Below, in pieces: positions 48,090 to 60,340 of a stretch of 64,000 nucleotides of DNA. Every line of letters starts with the position of its first letter. Within the stretch, counting starts at the first letter, position 1. This DNA comes from Nemophila menziesii (Eukaryota; Streptophyta; Magnoliopsida; Boraginales; Hydrophyllaceae). A program made the position numbers and the translations under genes. The DNA is taken from contig JARWIR010000002.1 of assembly GCA_029959085.1 (NCBI GenBank), positions 34,063,733-34,127,732 of the forward strand. Reading direction: 5' to 3'. Under the pieces are notes generated by a model. That model searched no databases. It was not told where the DNA came from and saw nothing but the letters and a program-made list of their open reading frames with translations.

Positions 48090-49400
48090 TAGAATTTTAT
48101 GTAAAAAAAAAGTATATATATAGACGTTAATATTTATTTGAGTCTTTTTTATTATTAGTCCATACATTCAACTTTATTGTCATTTTATTAAATACAAGAA
48201 TTATATAATTATTTAACACTATTATTTTGATTTTCTAAATTCTTACTTTAAGTTTCCAATAATTAAATTTTATTTCATTTTAAGTCAATCAGTTTTATTT
48301 GTATATTTTATCATATACATTAAAAATACTCTTAAAATAATTAATTTTAAAAACATCAATAATAAGATGTATAGTATAATTTAACCTAATATAGGTCCAC
48401 ATAGAAATATTATAACTTGAAAAATTAGGCAGTTTCTCTAAAAACCTCTTAGTATTTTATACAAAAAAGAAAAGAAAACCATTCCTTAGTTCATATTTAA
48501 AATTGGGTAAATAATCAAGAAACTCGTGGTTAAGACTCATAATTATCTTTTAATACCTCCATATATTTTCATTGTATGTATATACATTACTAAACTAAAG
48601 AAATTTTCAATAATACCCTACCTATTTTTTATACATATGTTATCTTTATTTAATGTATAATATATTTTTTAATATTTTATTTACTTAAATGATAATACTA
48701 ATTATATAGCTGACCATGGCCTCTTTCTACCAATACCGAACTCTTGCAACAACTACCTCCAACAAACATCACTTTAGGGCACCTATTGTCGAAAACTAAC
48801 TCAGAACAATTTTTCTTTAAATCTTAATTGATTCACATATTTGAACTCAAAATTATCTTCTCAATAATGGGTAAAATTTATTTTATTGAAAACAAAATTT
48901 AAACTTTCCGCTTGAATTTTGGAACAACGTCTATGCAAAACATGAAATTTCATGTTTTGAATAATTTTTATTCGTACATGATACTCTAAATGACTTAACA
49001 AAGTAAAGTTATATATATATATAAATTTATTTTCAAACCTAATAAGGATATGGGATCTCATATTAGTTTTACAAAAAATACGATATGGTAGACAATATAT
49101 ATTTTTAGACATAAAAAAGTCAGATAATTATACAACCCTTAGCTATTTTTAAACGTTTACACTCAAAATTTAAGAAAGGGTAATATTAGAATAGTACGCA
49201 CAACTATATCAACATTTAAGGAACTCTTAGACATGGAATAATGTGAAATTTATCTTAGGTTTAATAGATTTAAAGGATGAAACATTATTTTACTAACTAT
49301 AAATTCTACTTTTCAATATAAATAATTATTAAATTGCAGGTATGAGTGATAATATTATCTTTAGCTATGATCCTTTTTATAAAAAAATTTCTAATTATAG
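48090..49400. other. AT-rich region without recognised gene
   Basis: R1-like tail to about 48180, then AT-rich sequence with no supported ORF (the minus-strand frame at 48861-49112 has no family features). Nothing else is seen apart from a short AT run near 49010. Confidence 0.7.
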
Positions 49401-50640
49401 TGAAAATTAAGGATATATATAAAGATCAATAGTAGTAAGAGAGAAAGTTAAATCATTAATGATGATAAGAGTTAGTTTACTAAGAATAATATAAGACATA
49501 TGGAGTGGTAGTAATAAACATAAAAAGTTACATGTAGAGAGGGTCCATATTAAGATTTCGATATTATAGATATCCAGGTTTTGTTTGTTGAGAGCCGGAT
49601 AAAACACCAGTGTTATCTGTCGTACATTAGGGTTGAGACCACAAACTGGCAAGGTAGGGATGAAATCATTTAACTTATTATTATAATTCAATTCATGTAA
49701 ACGACTAGGTACATCAGGTAAGAGAAAATGGTAGAAAATATGAATGGGACTTGGCGGGAGAAATGATCAGTCAAATATAAATCAAAATAAAATAAAATAC
49801 TAGGTACATAAAAAGGTGGTTTATTGGTAAATGTACCCAAATCCCTCTTTTGATGATTAGGGTTTGAAGTGCTCATATTACTCTGGTATTTGTTGATGCT
49901 TTGAGAATTAATCATGACTAGACTATTACCTAGAATATTAAGATAACTTGACCTCTTACTCTCGGCCACCTATGTTGGTAGATCATTTATTGTTGACACA
50001 AACAACATACCATCTCAAATAGTTATAATTACAAATAGGGGTTAAAGAGTACTCTACTAATTAGGTTCTAGTCTTGAGTTATAGGACTAACTTGTAGATA
50101 TGTACCTAAAACTATTTCACCGCTGTAGGATCATTCTTTCCATATATCTGTTATGCGGGTGCATATACCCACAATTATAACAAAACTTATTGACTTTTTA
50201 CATTTTTAAATTAATCAATAGTGGCTTCATATTCATCTTTGGTAGAAAACCTCCAATATTTATCGAATGATTGATTGGACATTAAAACCAGATCTTCATG
50301 GAAGTTTTCTTGTTATATAAGTCATTTAAGACGGAATATTACTTTTTCAATGGAACCATACTACTTACTAATAATTTAAAAAAAATATTTAACCGTCATA
50401 TTTTGTAGGTAAACCACGCACCTAGATATACAAAAAGGTATAACTAAGGTTATACTTGTGAACATATATATTATATTTCCCTTGATAGAATGGATGGTGA
50501 CATCCAAAGACATCCGAAAGTCTTTGATTCCCAGGTTTTTGCAATTATATTTTAGAGTATAACAAGATGAGTTTGACGATTCCATTAAAAAGAAATACTT
50601 TAGCTTTATCATATAAGTCCAAATTATGATTAATATTGAT
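49400..50640 (-). pseudogene. Decayed zinc-knuckle/DUF4283-like ORF
   Basis: Read on the minus strand across frames, the order resembles plant gag-like or LINE ORF1 proteins. There is a region around VRGLPTKY (near 50400), then FCYNCGYMHPHNR (50184-50150) resembling a CCHC knuckle with spacing and last Cys lost, then VLGTYLQVSPITQD (near 50113-50072), the position of the YGPWLRA-type motif that follows such knuckles. Downstream comes a polar stretch (SMSTSNPNHQKRDLGTF-like, 49969-49850). Many stops and frameshifts separate the pieces. It is not closely related to the two LINE ORF1s in this window. Confidence 0.4.
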
Positions 50641-50654
50641 ATGAATAGCCCAAA
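50541..50654. repeat. 114-bp direct duplication, left copy
   Basis: Matches 51841-51954 with a few substitutions (GCAATTATATTTTAGAGTAT at the start). The two copies flank the R1 locus at 50655-51840. Confidence 0.85.
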
Positions 50655-51171
50655 CCTCTACCATAGTCCTGCATATCCACTCCCCAATTTAGAATAGTAT
50701 TGGGAGAACCAAAGATATTCTTTATAAATCATTATAATTATAAATAGATAGGTTTTCAAAATGTTTTTTAGTAAATACTTTATGACCATTCGAGGAACAA
50801 TCCTCACCATCTAAGTGTTTAGCTATATTATTTCGATAGGAGTATTGTATACTTTATCTTCTATTAATTTTTATAAGCCCATTAGAAGTAAAGGAAAATA
50901 ACATTGATATGAATAGCCAAACCTCTACCATAGTCCTGGATATTCACTCCCCAATTTAGAATAGTATTGGGAGAACCAAAGATATTCTTTATAAATCATT
51001 ATCATTATAAATAGATAGGTTTTCAAAATGTTTTTTAGTAAATACTTTATGACCATTCGAGGAACAATCCTCACCATCTAAGTGTTTAGCTATATTATTG
51101 TCGATAGGAGTATTGTATACTTTATCCTCTATTAATTTTTATAAGCCCATTAGAAGTAAAGGAAAATAAAC
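50636..51171. repeat. 268-bp tandem duplication at the start of R1 copy b
   Basis: The stretch from TTGATATGAATAGCC (50636) recurs at 50904 and includes the R1 start TATTGGGAGAACC (about 50695 and 50961). The first copy stops at GGAAAATAACA (50903). The second continues into full R1. Confidence 0.88.
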
Positions 51172-51840
51172 ATGTCCTCATAATTTTTGTGGGAAGTTGT
51201 ATCGACTAAAATTACCTTTGTTGTTCACTTACATTTACCATTTTGCTGAGTCAGTTTAACAACAACATTTCATGGCTTCTTCTAGGCCGAGTTGGTTGAC
51301 GAGTCATTATGAGATATGTCACTTTTTTCTCTGAGTCTACATCATGAGAAGAAGTATCGACAAGAATGTTGTCTTTAGAAGAGGAAGGATATGTGTCAAT
51401 AATAGTAGATGAATTGTGAAAATTACAAAGATATAATGTATCATTGTACTAGATTTATATGGTAGAATTATACATTGTTAAGATAGCTCGTAGTAAGAGC
51501 AATTGTAGAAGAAATAAAATAAAAGAAAAAGAAAAGACAGAGAAGTAGGAGTAAATTTAAACATAAAACAAAGTTGTAAGAAGATAAAGAGACTATATTG
51601 AAAAGTAGAGAAGGAATAAAAATCAAAGTATAAAGTTATTTGTAGGTAGGATTAATATGTAAGAATTATATTTTTAAAAAAAAAAGAAATTGATAGAATA
51701 TTTTGATATAATTTTTAAAAATTGGGTTCGAAGATATACAATTAATATTGGAAGAGGCAGATTATTTAACATAAATACTTTTTATTTTGTTAATTAGATT
51801 TTGTCATATTTTAGTATTTTTCTTTCTACTGATCTTTCTA
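50961..51840. repeat. Dispersed repeat R1, copy b
   Basis: Closely matches 30496-31420. It lacks about 54 bp that copy a has after GGATATG (near 51393), removing the QPLQSVRPI part of the exon. It ends at CTGATCTTTCTA against the 114-bp duplication. Confidence 0.85.
51233..51475 (-). pseudogene. Decayed first exon, R1 copy b
   Basis: Third homologue of the exon at 30766-31058: ATG at 51475, CT-rich leader upstream on the minus strand, conserved GTAAGT at 51232-51227. A 54-bp deletion removes the central conserved block. Non-functional. Confidence 0.45.
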
Positions 51841-51954
51841 GCAATTATATTTTAGAGTATAACAAGATGAGTTTGACGATGCCATTTAAAAGAAATACTT
51901 TAGCTTTATCATATAAATCCAAATTATGATTAATATTGATATGAATAGTCCAAA
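51841..51954. repeat. 114-bp direct duplication, right copy
   Basis: Right partner of 50541-50654. It is followed directly by the inverted arm beginning TTTGAAGCACGG. Confidence 0.85.
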
Positions 51955-52331
51955 TTTGAAGCACGGAGAATGTGTTTGTACAAATGTGCCTTCATGGTAG
52001 GTTGAGCGTACCCGTCATTATTTTCAATTGCCCACCCTAAATCATTTACTTGTCATCTTGTTCACGTTAGCAGCTAAAATCAAAGACTCAATCCAGTGCA
52101 TGATTGACAACACAAACGAGAAACAGATTATAGTTTCAAGAGATATACGTGCTATGATCACAAGTGGCAGCTGACCCATGGCTTCATTCTACATCATGAG
52201 AAAAAAAAATAGAGCTTCATATGATATAGATTAAAACAAGGGATTGAAAAGTGGAAAAATAAACACAAGAAATATAGCCTCATTTTAGGGTTAGCTTCGT
52301 ATACTCCTCCTCATTCATGCCGCTTCTTTTA
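51955..52331 (-). repeat. Inverted repeat, left arm (377 bp)
   Basis: Reverse complement of 53670-54045 with few mismatches, including the diagnostic CTTCAAA end that is unique to the unit at 54045. It contains one arm of the foldback element plus the region upstream of the tandem-unit pseudogene. The 1338-bp spacer is segmental-duplication DNA. Confidence 0.92.
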
Positions 52332-52371
52332 AAATATGATCACAAGTGGCAGCTGACCCATGGCTTCATTC
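52332..52371. repeat. Templated junction scar (36-bp repeat)
   Basis: ATGATCACAAGTGGCAGCTG followed by ACCCATGGCTTCATTC is a second copy of 52155-52190, placed exactly between the inverted arm and the start of the segmental duplication. This is typical of template switching during end joining. Confidence 0.85.
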
Positions 52372-53321
52372 ACATACATAAATTAAGAAACATATTTAAT
52401 AATATTAAATTTTATAAAAGTTTTTATTTATTACATATTTTATTGATTGAAAAGGGTATATAATATAAATGTCAAAAATATTGAGTAAGAAACCATGTTC
52501 CAAAAAAAGGTAAAGAACATCAATCCACTATATAACCTTACCTTATTATTTATATTTGACTAAAAAAATTTGAACCCTCATATTTTGTTTTTGGATACCT
52601 AACATACAACCCATTAAACCCTACTCTATTCTTACAAAAAAATATCAATTTATACACGGTTGGTCATTTAACTTTTTTCTCTTGTGCTTCTTTACATTAC
52701 TCTTTATCATTGTTTGAATTTTATATCAAATTGTAGTTTAACTTATGTTGTAATTTTGTTTGATTCGAATTGATTTAGATCACTTTAGTGTTATAACAAA
52801 TCTGTAATATCTATAAAAAATTTAAAATTTATCATTTTTATTGTATTTTATATTGATGAACCAAAATTGTATTGAGTTGAGAAATGTTTTTTTACTTATT
52901 TTGTTTTTAAAAATTTGATGATTATTGAATTTTAAGGGATAAAGGAAGGATTTGTTTTAAAAATATTATTGATTTTGTCAAGGGTTAATCAATGATAATT
53001 TGTATGTTAACCCGACATAAACTGTGGTAAGCTTTTTTACCATTTTCACGATCATAACTAAATTTTTACTATTTTTTTAATTTTATACCACTCTTATTAT
53101 ATACTTTAATTGGAGTCATTCCTACATATAACACACTAGTGTGCATATATTTTTTTCATTTACAATACTAGTTTTAATGTTAGCTTCACTATGAGTACAT
53201 CTTTAATTTTTATTTTTTGTTTTTTTTCTTGTCATTCTGTAAGTTGATATACCTACGTTTTAGTATTTGAACTTAATTTTAGTAAAATATGCTTAGTATT
53301 GGCAATATAGGTAAATAAATA

Positions 53322-53507
53322 ATGAATTTGATCCACGTATACTATTTATCAGAATTGATTTCTGACGACAAAGATGATGATAAAACATTATTCTACTGTT
53401 ATGTACTGGAGCTACAAAATTTCCACCGGAATACACAACTTCATGTTGTTATAAAATATCACAAACGTGCAAAAACACCTTCACCAAAATCAAACAATAA
53501 AAAATAA
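53322..53507 (+). pseudogene. Unknown protein fragment ending PSPKSNNKK, right copy
   Basis: Open for 61 codons (MNLIHVYYLSELISDDKDDD, then KTLFYCYVLELQNFHR and a basic Ser/Pro tail). Homologous in frame to 37819-37979; the changes between copies are largely substitutions without frameshift. The upstream start is not certain, because the frame may continue an exon through a splice site. Family unknown. It could be the last exon of a real gene or a relic. Confidence 0.45.
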
Positions 53508-53586
53508 AGGTTTGTTCACTCAATTTTGTTTTGAACTTATCATGATTATGAAAGCTAAAAATTGTCAAACAAACACAAGGAATAAA

Positions 53587-53724
53587 GCCTCATTTTAGGG
53601 TTAGCTTTGTATACTAATCCTCGCTTCTTTAATCTATTGATTTCAAAGGGAAGAAATGGAATCAACAAATAAAAGAAGCGGCGTGAATGAGGAGGAGTAT
53701 ACGAAGCTAACCCTAAAATGAGGC
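53587..53724. mobile_element. Centre-deleted foldback element
   Basis: Keeps both ends of the element at 38066-38640 (GCCTCATTTTAGGG and CCCTAAAATGAGGC) but lacks about 425 bp of the centre. The loss matches 38131 to about 38555. Confidence 0.85.
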
Positions 53725-54045
53725 TATATTTCTTGTGTTTGTTTTTCCACTTTTCAATCCCTTGTTTTAATCTATATCATACGAAGCTCTATTTTTTTCC
53801 TCATGATGTAGAATGAAGCCATGGGTCAGCTGCCACTTGTGATCATAGCACGTATATCTCTTGAAACTATAATCTGTTTCTCGTTTGTGTTGTCAATCAT
53901 GCACTGGATTGAGTCTTTGATTTTAGCTGCTAACGTGAACAAGATGACAAGTAAATGATTTAGGGTGGGCAATTGAAAATAATGACGGGTACGCTCAACC
54001 TACCATGAAGGCACGTTTGTACAAGCACATTCTCCATGCTTCAAA
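53670..54045 (+). repeat. Inverted repeat, right arm
   Basis: Partner of 51955-52331. This arm is in its natural context between the foldback element and the first array unit, so it is the likely source. Confidence 0.92.
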
Positions 54046-54598
54046 CGCTGTTAACACTAGCCATCTCCAAGCACTCATTTGTGTACTCGGCTTATGGATT
54101 GTTAATTAAGACAAATTTACCTAACGTAGTTTTTAATAAATATTTGAGAAAGAATTATATATTTTATTATCATGAAAATGATAAATGAGAATATACCCGT
54201 GTCGATACGACACAAATGCTTCGAGATGTTATACTATCGTTAGTTGGAGAAATCTTTATCGATCCAAATAATTACAATGATCTTGTGCTTCGATGCAAAG
54301 TACGTTTGCTCGAACCTTTGGTTAAACCAGAGGGACTGAGGCTCCATCAAGTGAGAGAGATGTCCGAGTTGTGTCTGAAAAAAGGTTATCTCTTTATGAA
54401 ACCTATCGCCACTAGGGAAAAAATGGTGATATTTCTGTTATTATGGAAGTTGAAGCCGATGGTGTGCCTTGTAGATACATGAGCTCAACATCGGATAAGA
54501 AAAATCTAAAAAGTTTAGCTTTCAAATGCATGTTTAATTTGCTTAAAAAGATGTCTTTGCAATGTTATAGAAAAAAAATCAGAATATGATATTTCTTA
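54005..54598 (+). pseudogene. Tandem-unit pseudogene R1u
   Basis: First unit of the large array. The LQTQL region is deleted (CTTCAAACGCTG, 54041-54050). The T-run at 54130-54134 has five bases, so segments A and B can be read in one frame here. B and C are in frame from 54216 through KGYLFMKPIATREK, then an extra base shifts frame before VEADG (stop at 54480-54482). The least frameshifted unit at the B-C junction together with L1 and R2u. Confidence 0.5.
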
Positions 54599-55587
54599 CA
54601 AGAATTATATAAATGTTATTTGTGATTTGATATGATATACTGTAGGTTTGTGGCAAGTGCCTATAATTTATGCTTGAAAAACTGTCCATAATACTATATT
54701 TTTAGTTAATTGCAATATGGTCCCTATACTATGTAAATATTTCATTAAAAGTTCCTATAACATAAAAAATGCATTGTATTCCTCTATTTTAGTGTTTTAG
54801 GAATTAATTACACTATAAATCCCAATTTTACAAAAATAACATAAATTTATTATACTAAATGATAAAATATTTATTTAAATAAAATTAATCTAAACAAAAC
54901 AAAGAAACATATAATAAGTTGTAAAGTTTTTTTAGATAAATCAACGATAATATATAGTAAATTGTACATTCAGAATAAAAACCGATACAAAATCACTACC
55001 TTAGCAACAAGTTAAATGTAATTATCCTCTTCAAGTATTACAAATTAATTTATTGAATCTAGGATAAATCCACTATATATCTTGAAAGAAAGTGAGAGTA
55101 CATGACATTTAAGAGAGCGATAAGTACAAATTATTACCTTCTTTAAAGTTACCTTATTAGTGAGGACCATTCCTTAAAAAGTTGGCTTGTTCTGTAATCG
55201 TCATATAAAGTAACTTTTTCAAATTGATCATCCACGCCTACGTTTTCCAACTCACTCATATGTTATTCTAGAGATTTCAAAATTAATACTTACTTCTCTC
55301 AGAATGACAAACCCATGTACTAAATATGCTCAGTGAAATCACATCAGTAATACAAGTGTCTAGAAACTCAAAACTCATTGAGTAAATAACACAAGTCATG
55401 CATAAATTCATATCCCAATACATATTTGGAATGGAGTAGATCTAAAAGATCCATCAAAATGATTATTGATTCTTTATGACTTACACATGAGTCTGAGAAT
55501 ATAATTGGCCGATGGATGTCCACTTTCGAAAAACATACAACATATGATACCCTTTTAATCAATACTATTGTGATATTAGGTCTAAAC

Positions 55588-56215
55588 ATGAAGGCAAGTT
55601 TGTACGATCACATTCTCCATGCTTCACAGGAGCGTTAACACTAGCCATCCCCAAGCACTCATCCGTGTACTCGGCTTAGGGATTCTTAATTAAGACAAAT
55701 TTACCTGAGGTAGTTTTTAATAAATATTTGAGAAAGAATTATATATTTTATTATCATGAAAATGATAAATGAGAATGTACCCGTGTCGATACGACACAGG
55801 TGCTTCGAGATGTTATACTATCGTTAGCCGGAGAAATCTTTATCGATCCAAATAATTACAATTATCTTGTGTTTCGATGAAAAGTACGTTTGCTCGAACC
55901 TTTGGTTAAACCAGAGGGACTTAGGCTCCATCAAGTGAGAGAGATGTCCGAGTTGTGTCTGAAAAAAGGTTATCTCTTTATGAAACCAATCACCACTAGG
56001 AAAATGGTGAGGTTTCTGTTATTGTGGAAGTTGAAGCCGATGGTGTGCCTTGTAGATACATGACCTCAACATCGGATAAGAAAAATCTTAAAAGTTTAGC
56101 TTTCAAATGCATGTTGAATTTGCTTAAAAAGATGTCTTTGCAATGTTATAGAAAAAAATCGGAATATGATATTTCTTACAACAATTATATGAATGTTATT
56201 TGTGATTTGATATGA
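55588..56215 (+). pseudogene. Tandem-unit pseudogene R2u
   Basis: Like the first unit: five-base T-run, and B-C junction in frame. It has TGA in place of the Cys codon in RCKVRLL (55878-55880 region) and a one-base loss after ATCACCACTAGG. The C-terminal part (56024-56215) ends ...VICDLI then TGA. Confidence 0.5.
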
Positions 56216-57167
56216 TATATTGTAGAATTGTGGAAAGTGCATATAATTTATGCTTGAAAAACTGTCCATAAATCTTTATTTTTAGGTAATTGCAATATGG
56301 TCCCTATACTATGTAAAAATTTCATTAAAAGTTCCTATAACATAAAAAATGCATTGTATTCCTCTATTTTAGTGGTTTAGAAATTAATTACACTATATAT
56401 CCTGATTTTACAAAAATAACATAAATTTATTATACTAAATGATAAAATATTTATTTAAATAAAATAAATCTAAACAAAACAAAGAAACATATAATAAGTT
56501 GTAAAGTTTTTTTTAGATAAAACAACGATAATATATAGTAAATTATACATTCAGAATAAAAACCGATATAAAATCACTACCTTAGCAACAAGTTAAATGT
56601 AATTATCCTCTTCAAGTATTACAAATTAATTTATTGAATCTAGGATAAATCCACTATATATCTTGAAAGAAAGTGAGAGTACATGACATTTAAGAGAGCG
56701 ATAAGTACAAATTATTACCTTCTTTAAAGTTACCTTATTAGTGAGGACCATTCCTAAAAAAGTTGTCTTGTTCTGTAACCATCATATAAAGTAACTTTTT
56801 CAAATTGATCATCCACGCTTACTTTTTCTAACTCACTCATAAGTTATTCTAGAGAATTCAAATTAATACTTATTCCTCTCAGAATGGCAAACCCATGTAC
56901 TAAATATGCTCAGTGAAATCACATCAGTAAAACAACTGTCTAGAAACTCAAAACTCATTGAGTAAATAACACAAGTAATGCATAAATTCATATTCCAATA
57001 CATATTTGGAATGGAGTAGATCTAAAAGATCCGTCAAAATGATTATTGATTCTTTCTGACTTACATATGAGTCCGAAAATATACTTGGCCGATGGATGTC
57101 CTCTTTTGAAAAATATACAACATTTGGAACTCTTTTAATCAATACTATTGTGATATTAGGTCTAAAC

Positions 57168-57806
57168 ATGAAGGCAAGTCACTACAATCACATTCTCCAT
57201 ACTTCACAGGAGCTGCAAACGCAGTTACCACTAGCCATCTCCAAGCACTCATCTGTGTACTCGACTTACGGATTGTTAGTTAAGACAAATTTATCTAAGG
57301 TAGTTTTTTAATAAATATTTGAGAAAGAATTATAAATTTTATTATCATGGAAATGATAAAGGAGAATGTACCCATGTCGATACGACACAGGTGCTTCGAG
57401 ATGTTATACTATTGTTATCTGGAGAAATATTTATCGATCCAAATAATTACAGTGATCTTGTGTTTCCATGCAAAGTACGTTTGCTCGAACCTTTGGTTAA
57501 ACCAGAGCGACTGAGGCTCCATCAAGTGAGAGAGATGTCCGAGTTGTGTGTAAAAAAGGTTATCTCTTTATGAAACCAATCACCACTAGGGAAAATGATG
57601 AGGTTTCTGTTATTGTGGAAGTTGAAGCCGATGGTGTGCCTTGTAGATACATGAGCTCAACATCAGATAAGAAAAATCTAAAAAGTTTAGCTTTAAAATG
57701 CATGTTGAATTTGCTTAAAATATGTCTTTGCAATGTTATAGAAAAAAAATTAGAATATGATATTTCTTACAAGAATTATATAAATGTTATTTGTGATTTG
57801 ATATGA
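57168..57806 (+). pseudogene. Tandem-unit pseudogene R3u (HOR member 1)
   Basis: Segment A is open (57096-57311, MKASHYNHILHTSQELQTQL). The six-base T-run shifts A from B. A one-base deletion before the A-run (TGTGTGTAAAAAAGG, near 57546-57558) shifts B from C. Segment C is open to 57806. Identical in what can be seen to R7u, 6323 bp downstream. Confidence 0.55.
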
Positions 57807-58754
57807 TATATTTTAGGTTTGTGGAAAGTGCAAATAATATTTGCTTGAAAAACTGTCTATAAATCTTTATTTTTAGTTAATTTCAATATGGTCCCTGTAC
57901 TATGTAAAAATTTCATTAAAAGTCCTATAACATAAAAAATGCATTGTATTCCTCTATTTTAGTGTTTTAGGAATTAATTACACTATAAATCCCGGTTTTA
58001 CAAAAATAACATAAATTTATTATACCAAATGATAAAATATTTATTTAAATAAAATAAATCTAAACAAAACAAAGAAACATATAATAAGTTGTAAAGTTTT
58101 TTTTTAGATAAATCAAAGATAATATATAGTAAATTGTACATTCAGAATAAATACCGATACAAAATCACTACCTTAGCAACAAGTTAAATGTAATCATCCT
58201 CTCTTCAAGCATTACAAATTAATTTATTGAATCTAGGATAAATCAACTATATATCTTGAAAGAAAGTGAGAGTACATGACATTTAAGAAACGATAAGTAC
58301 AAATTATTACCTTCTTTAAAGTTACCTTATTAGTGAGGACCATTGCTTAAAAAGTTGGATTGTTCTGTAACTGTCATATAAAGTAACTTTTTCAAATTGA
58401 TCATACACGCTTACTTTTTCCAACTCACTCATATGTTATTCCAGAGAATTCAAATTAATACTTATTCCTCTTAGAATGGAAAACCCATTTACTTAATATG
58501 CTCAGTGAAATCACATCAGTAAAACAAGTGTCTAGAAACTCAAAATTCATTGAGTAAATAACACAAGTCATGCATAAATTCATATCCCAATACATATTTG
58601 GAATGGAGTAGATCTAACCATCAAAATAATTATTGATTCTTCCTGACTTACATATGAGTCCGAAAATATACTGGGCCGATGAATGTCCTCTTTCGAAAAA
58701 TATACAACATTTGGAACCCTTTTAATCAATACTATTGTGATATGAGGTCTAAAT

Positions 58755-59393
58755 ATGAAGGCAAGTTTGTACAATAACATTCTCCATGCTTCACAGGAGC
58801 TGCAAACGCAGTTACCACTAGCCATCTCCAAGCACTCATCTGTGTACTCGACTTAGGGATTGTTAGTTAAGACAAATTTACCTAAGGTAGTTTTTTAATA
58901 AATATTTGAGAAAGAATTATAAATTTTATTATCATGAAAATGATAAAGGAGAATGTACCCATGTCGATACGACACAGGTGCTTCGAGATGTTATACTATT
59001 GTTATCTGGAGTAATATTTATCGATCCAAATAATTACAATGATCTTGTGTTTCCATGCAAAGTACGTTTGCTCGAACCTTTGGTTAAACCAGAGTGACTG
59101 AGGCTCCATCAAGTGAGAGAGATGTCCGAGTTGTGTGTAAAAAAGGTTATCTCTTTATGAAACCAATCACCACTAGGGAAAATGATGAGGTTTCTGTTAT
59201 TGTGGAAGTTGAAGCCGATGGTGTGCCTTGTAGATACATGAGCTCAACATCAGATAAGAAAAATCTAAAAAGTTTAGCTTTCAAATGCATGTTGAATTTG
59301 CTTAAAATATGTCTTTGCAATGTTATAGGAAAAAAATTAGAATATGATATTTCTTACAAGAATTATATAAATGTTATTTGTGATTTGATATGA
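58755..59393 (+). pseudogene. Tandem-unit pseudogene R4u (HOR member 2)
   Basis: Shares the two frameshifts of R3u. It also has TGA where other units read Arg in VKPERLRL (59094-59096), and an early stop after SVYST. Sister to R5u. Confidence 0.5.
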
Positions 59394-60340
59394 TATATTT
59401 TAGGTTTGTGGAAAGTGCAAATAATATTTGCTTGAAAAACTGTCTATAAATCTTTTTTTTTAGTTAATTTCAATATGGTCCCTGTACTATGTAAAAATTT
59501 CATTAAAAGTCCTATAACATAAAAAATGCATTGTATTCCTCTATTTTAGTGTTTTAGGAATTAATTACACTATAAATCCCGGTTTTACATAAGTAACATA
59601 AATTTATTAGACCAAATGATAAAATGTTTATTTAAATAAAATAAATCTAAACAAAACAAAGAAACATATAATAAGTTGTAAATTTTTTTTAGATAAATCA
59701 AAGATAATATATGGTAAATTGTACATTCAGAATAAATACCGATACAAAACCACTACCTTAGCAACAAGTTAAATGTAATCATCCTCTCTTCAAGCATTAC
59801 AAATTAATTTATTGAATCTAGGATAAATCAACTATATATCTTGAAAGAAAGTGAGAGTACATGACATTTAAGAGAGCGATAAGTACAAATTATTACCTTC
59901 TTTAAAGTTACTTTATTAGTGAGGACCATTCCTTAAAAAGTTGGCTTGTTCTGTAACCATCATATAGAGTAACTTTTTCAAATTGATCATCCACGCTTAC
60001 TTTTTCCAACTCACTCATAAGTTACTCTAGAGAATTCAAATTAATACTTATTCCTCTCAGAATGGCAAACCCATTTACTTAATATGCTCAGTGAAATCAC
60101 ATCAGTAAAACAAGTGTCTAGAAACTCTAAATTCATTGAGTAAATAACACAAGTCATGCATAAATTCATATCCCAATACATATTTGGAATGGAGTAGATC
60201 TAACCATCAAAATAATTATTGATTCTTCCTGACTTACATATGAGTCCGAAAATATACTTGGCCGATGGATGTCCTCTTTCGAAAAATATACAACATTTGG
60301 AACCCTTTTAATCAATACTATTGTGATATTAGGTCTAAAC

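Larger units (their letters stand above)
52367..54045. repeat. Segmental duplication, right copy (no copia insertion)
   Basis: Collinear with 32432-33394 and then 37814 onward, continuing into the tandem array. The position of the copia element reads CCACGTATACTATTT (53334-53348) without interruption, against CCACCTAT[element]CCTATACTATTT on the left. The stretch 52372-53320 shows no gene. Confidence 0.92.

Noticed and set aside
56948..57169. Minus-strand open frames in the tandem units (also 58580, 60166, 61724, 63271)
   Set aside because: They overlap the plus-strand protein-like segment and spacer; the plus strand shows conserved frame across old units, the minus strand does not.
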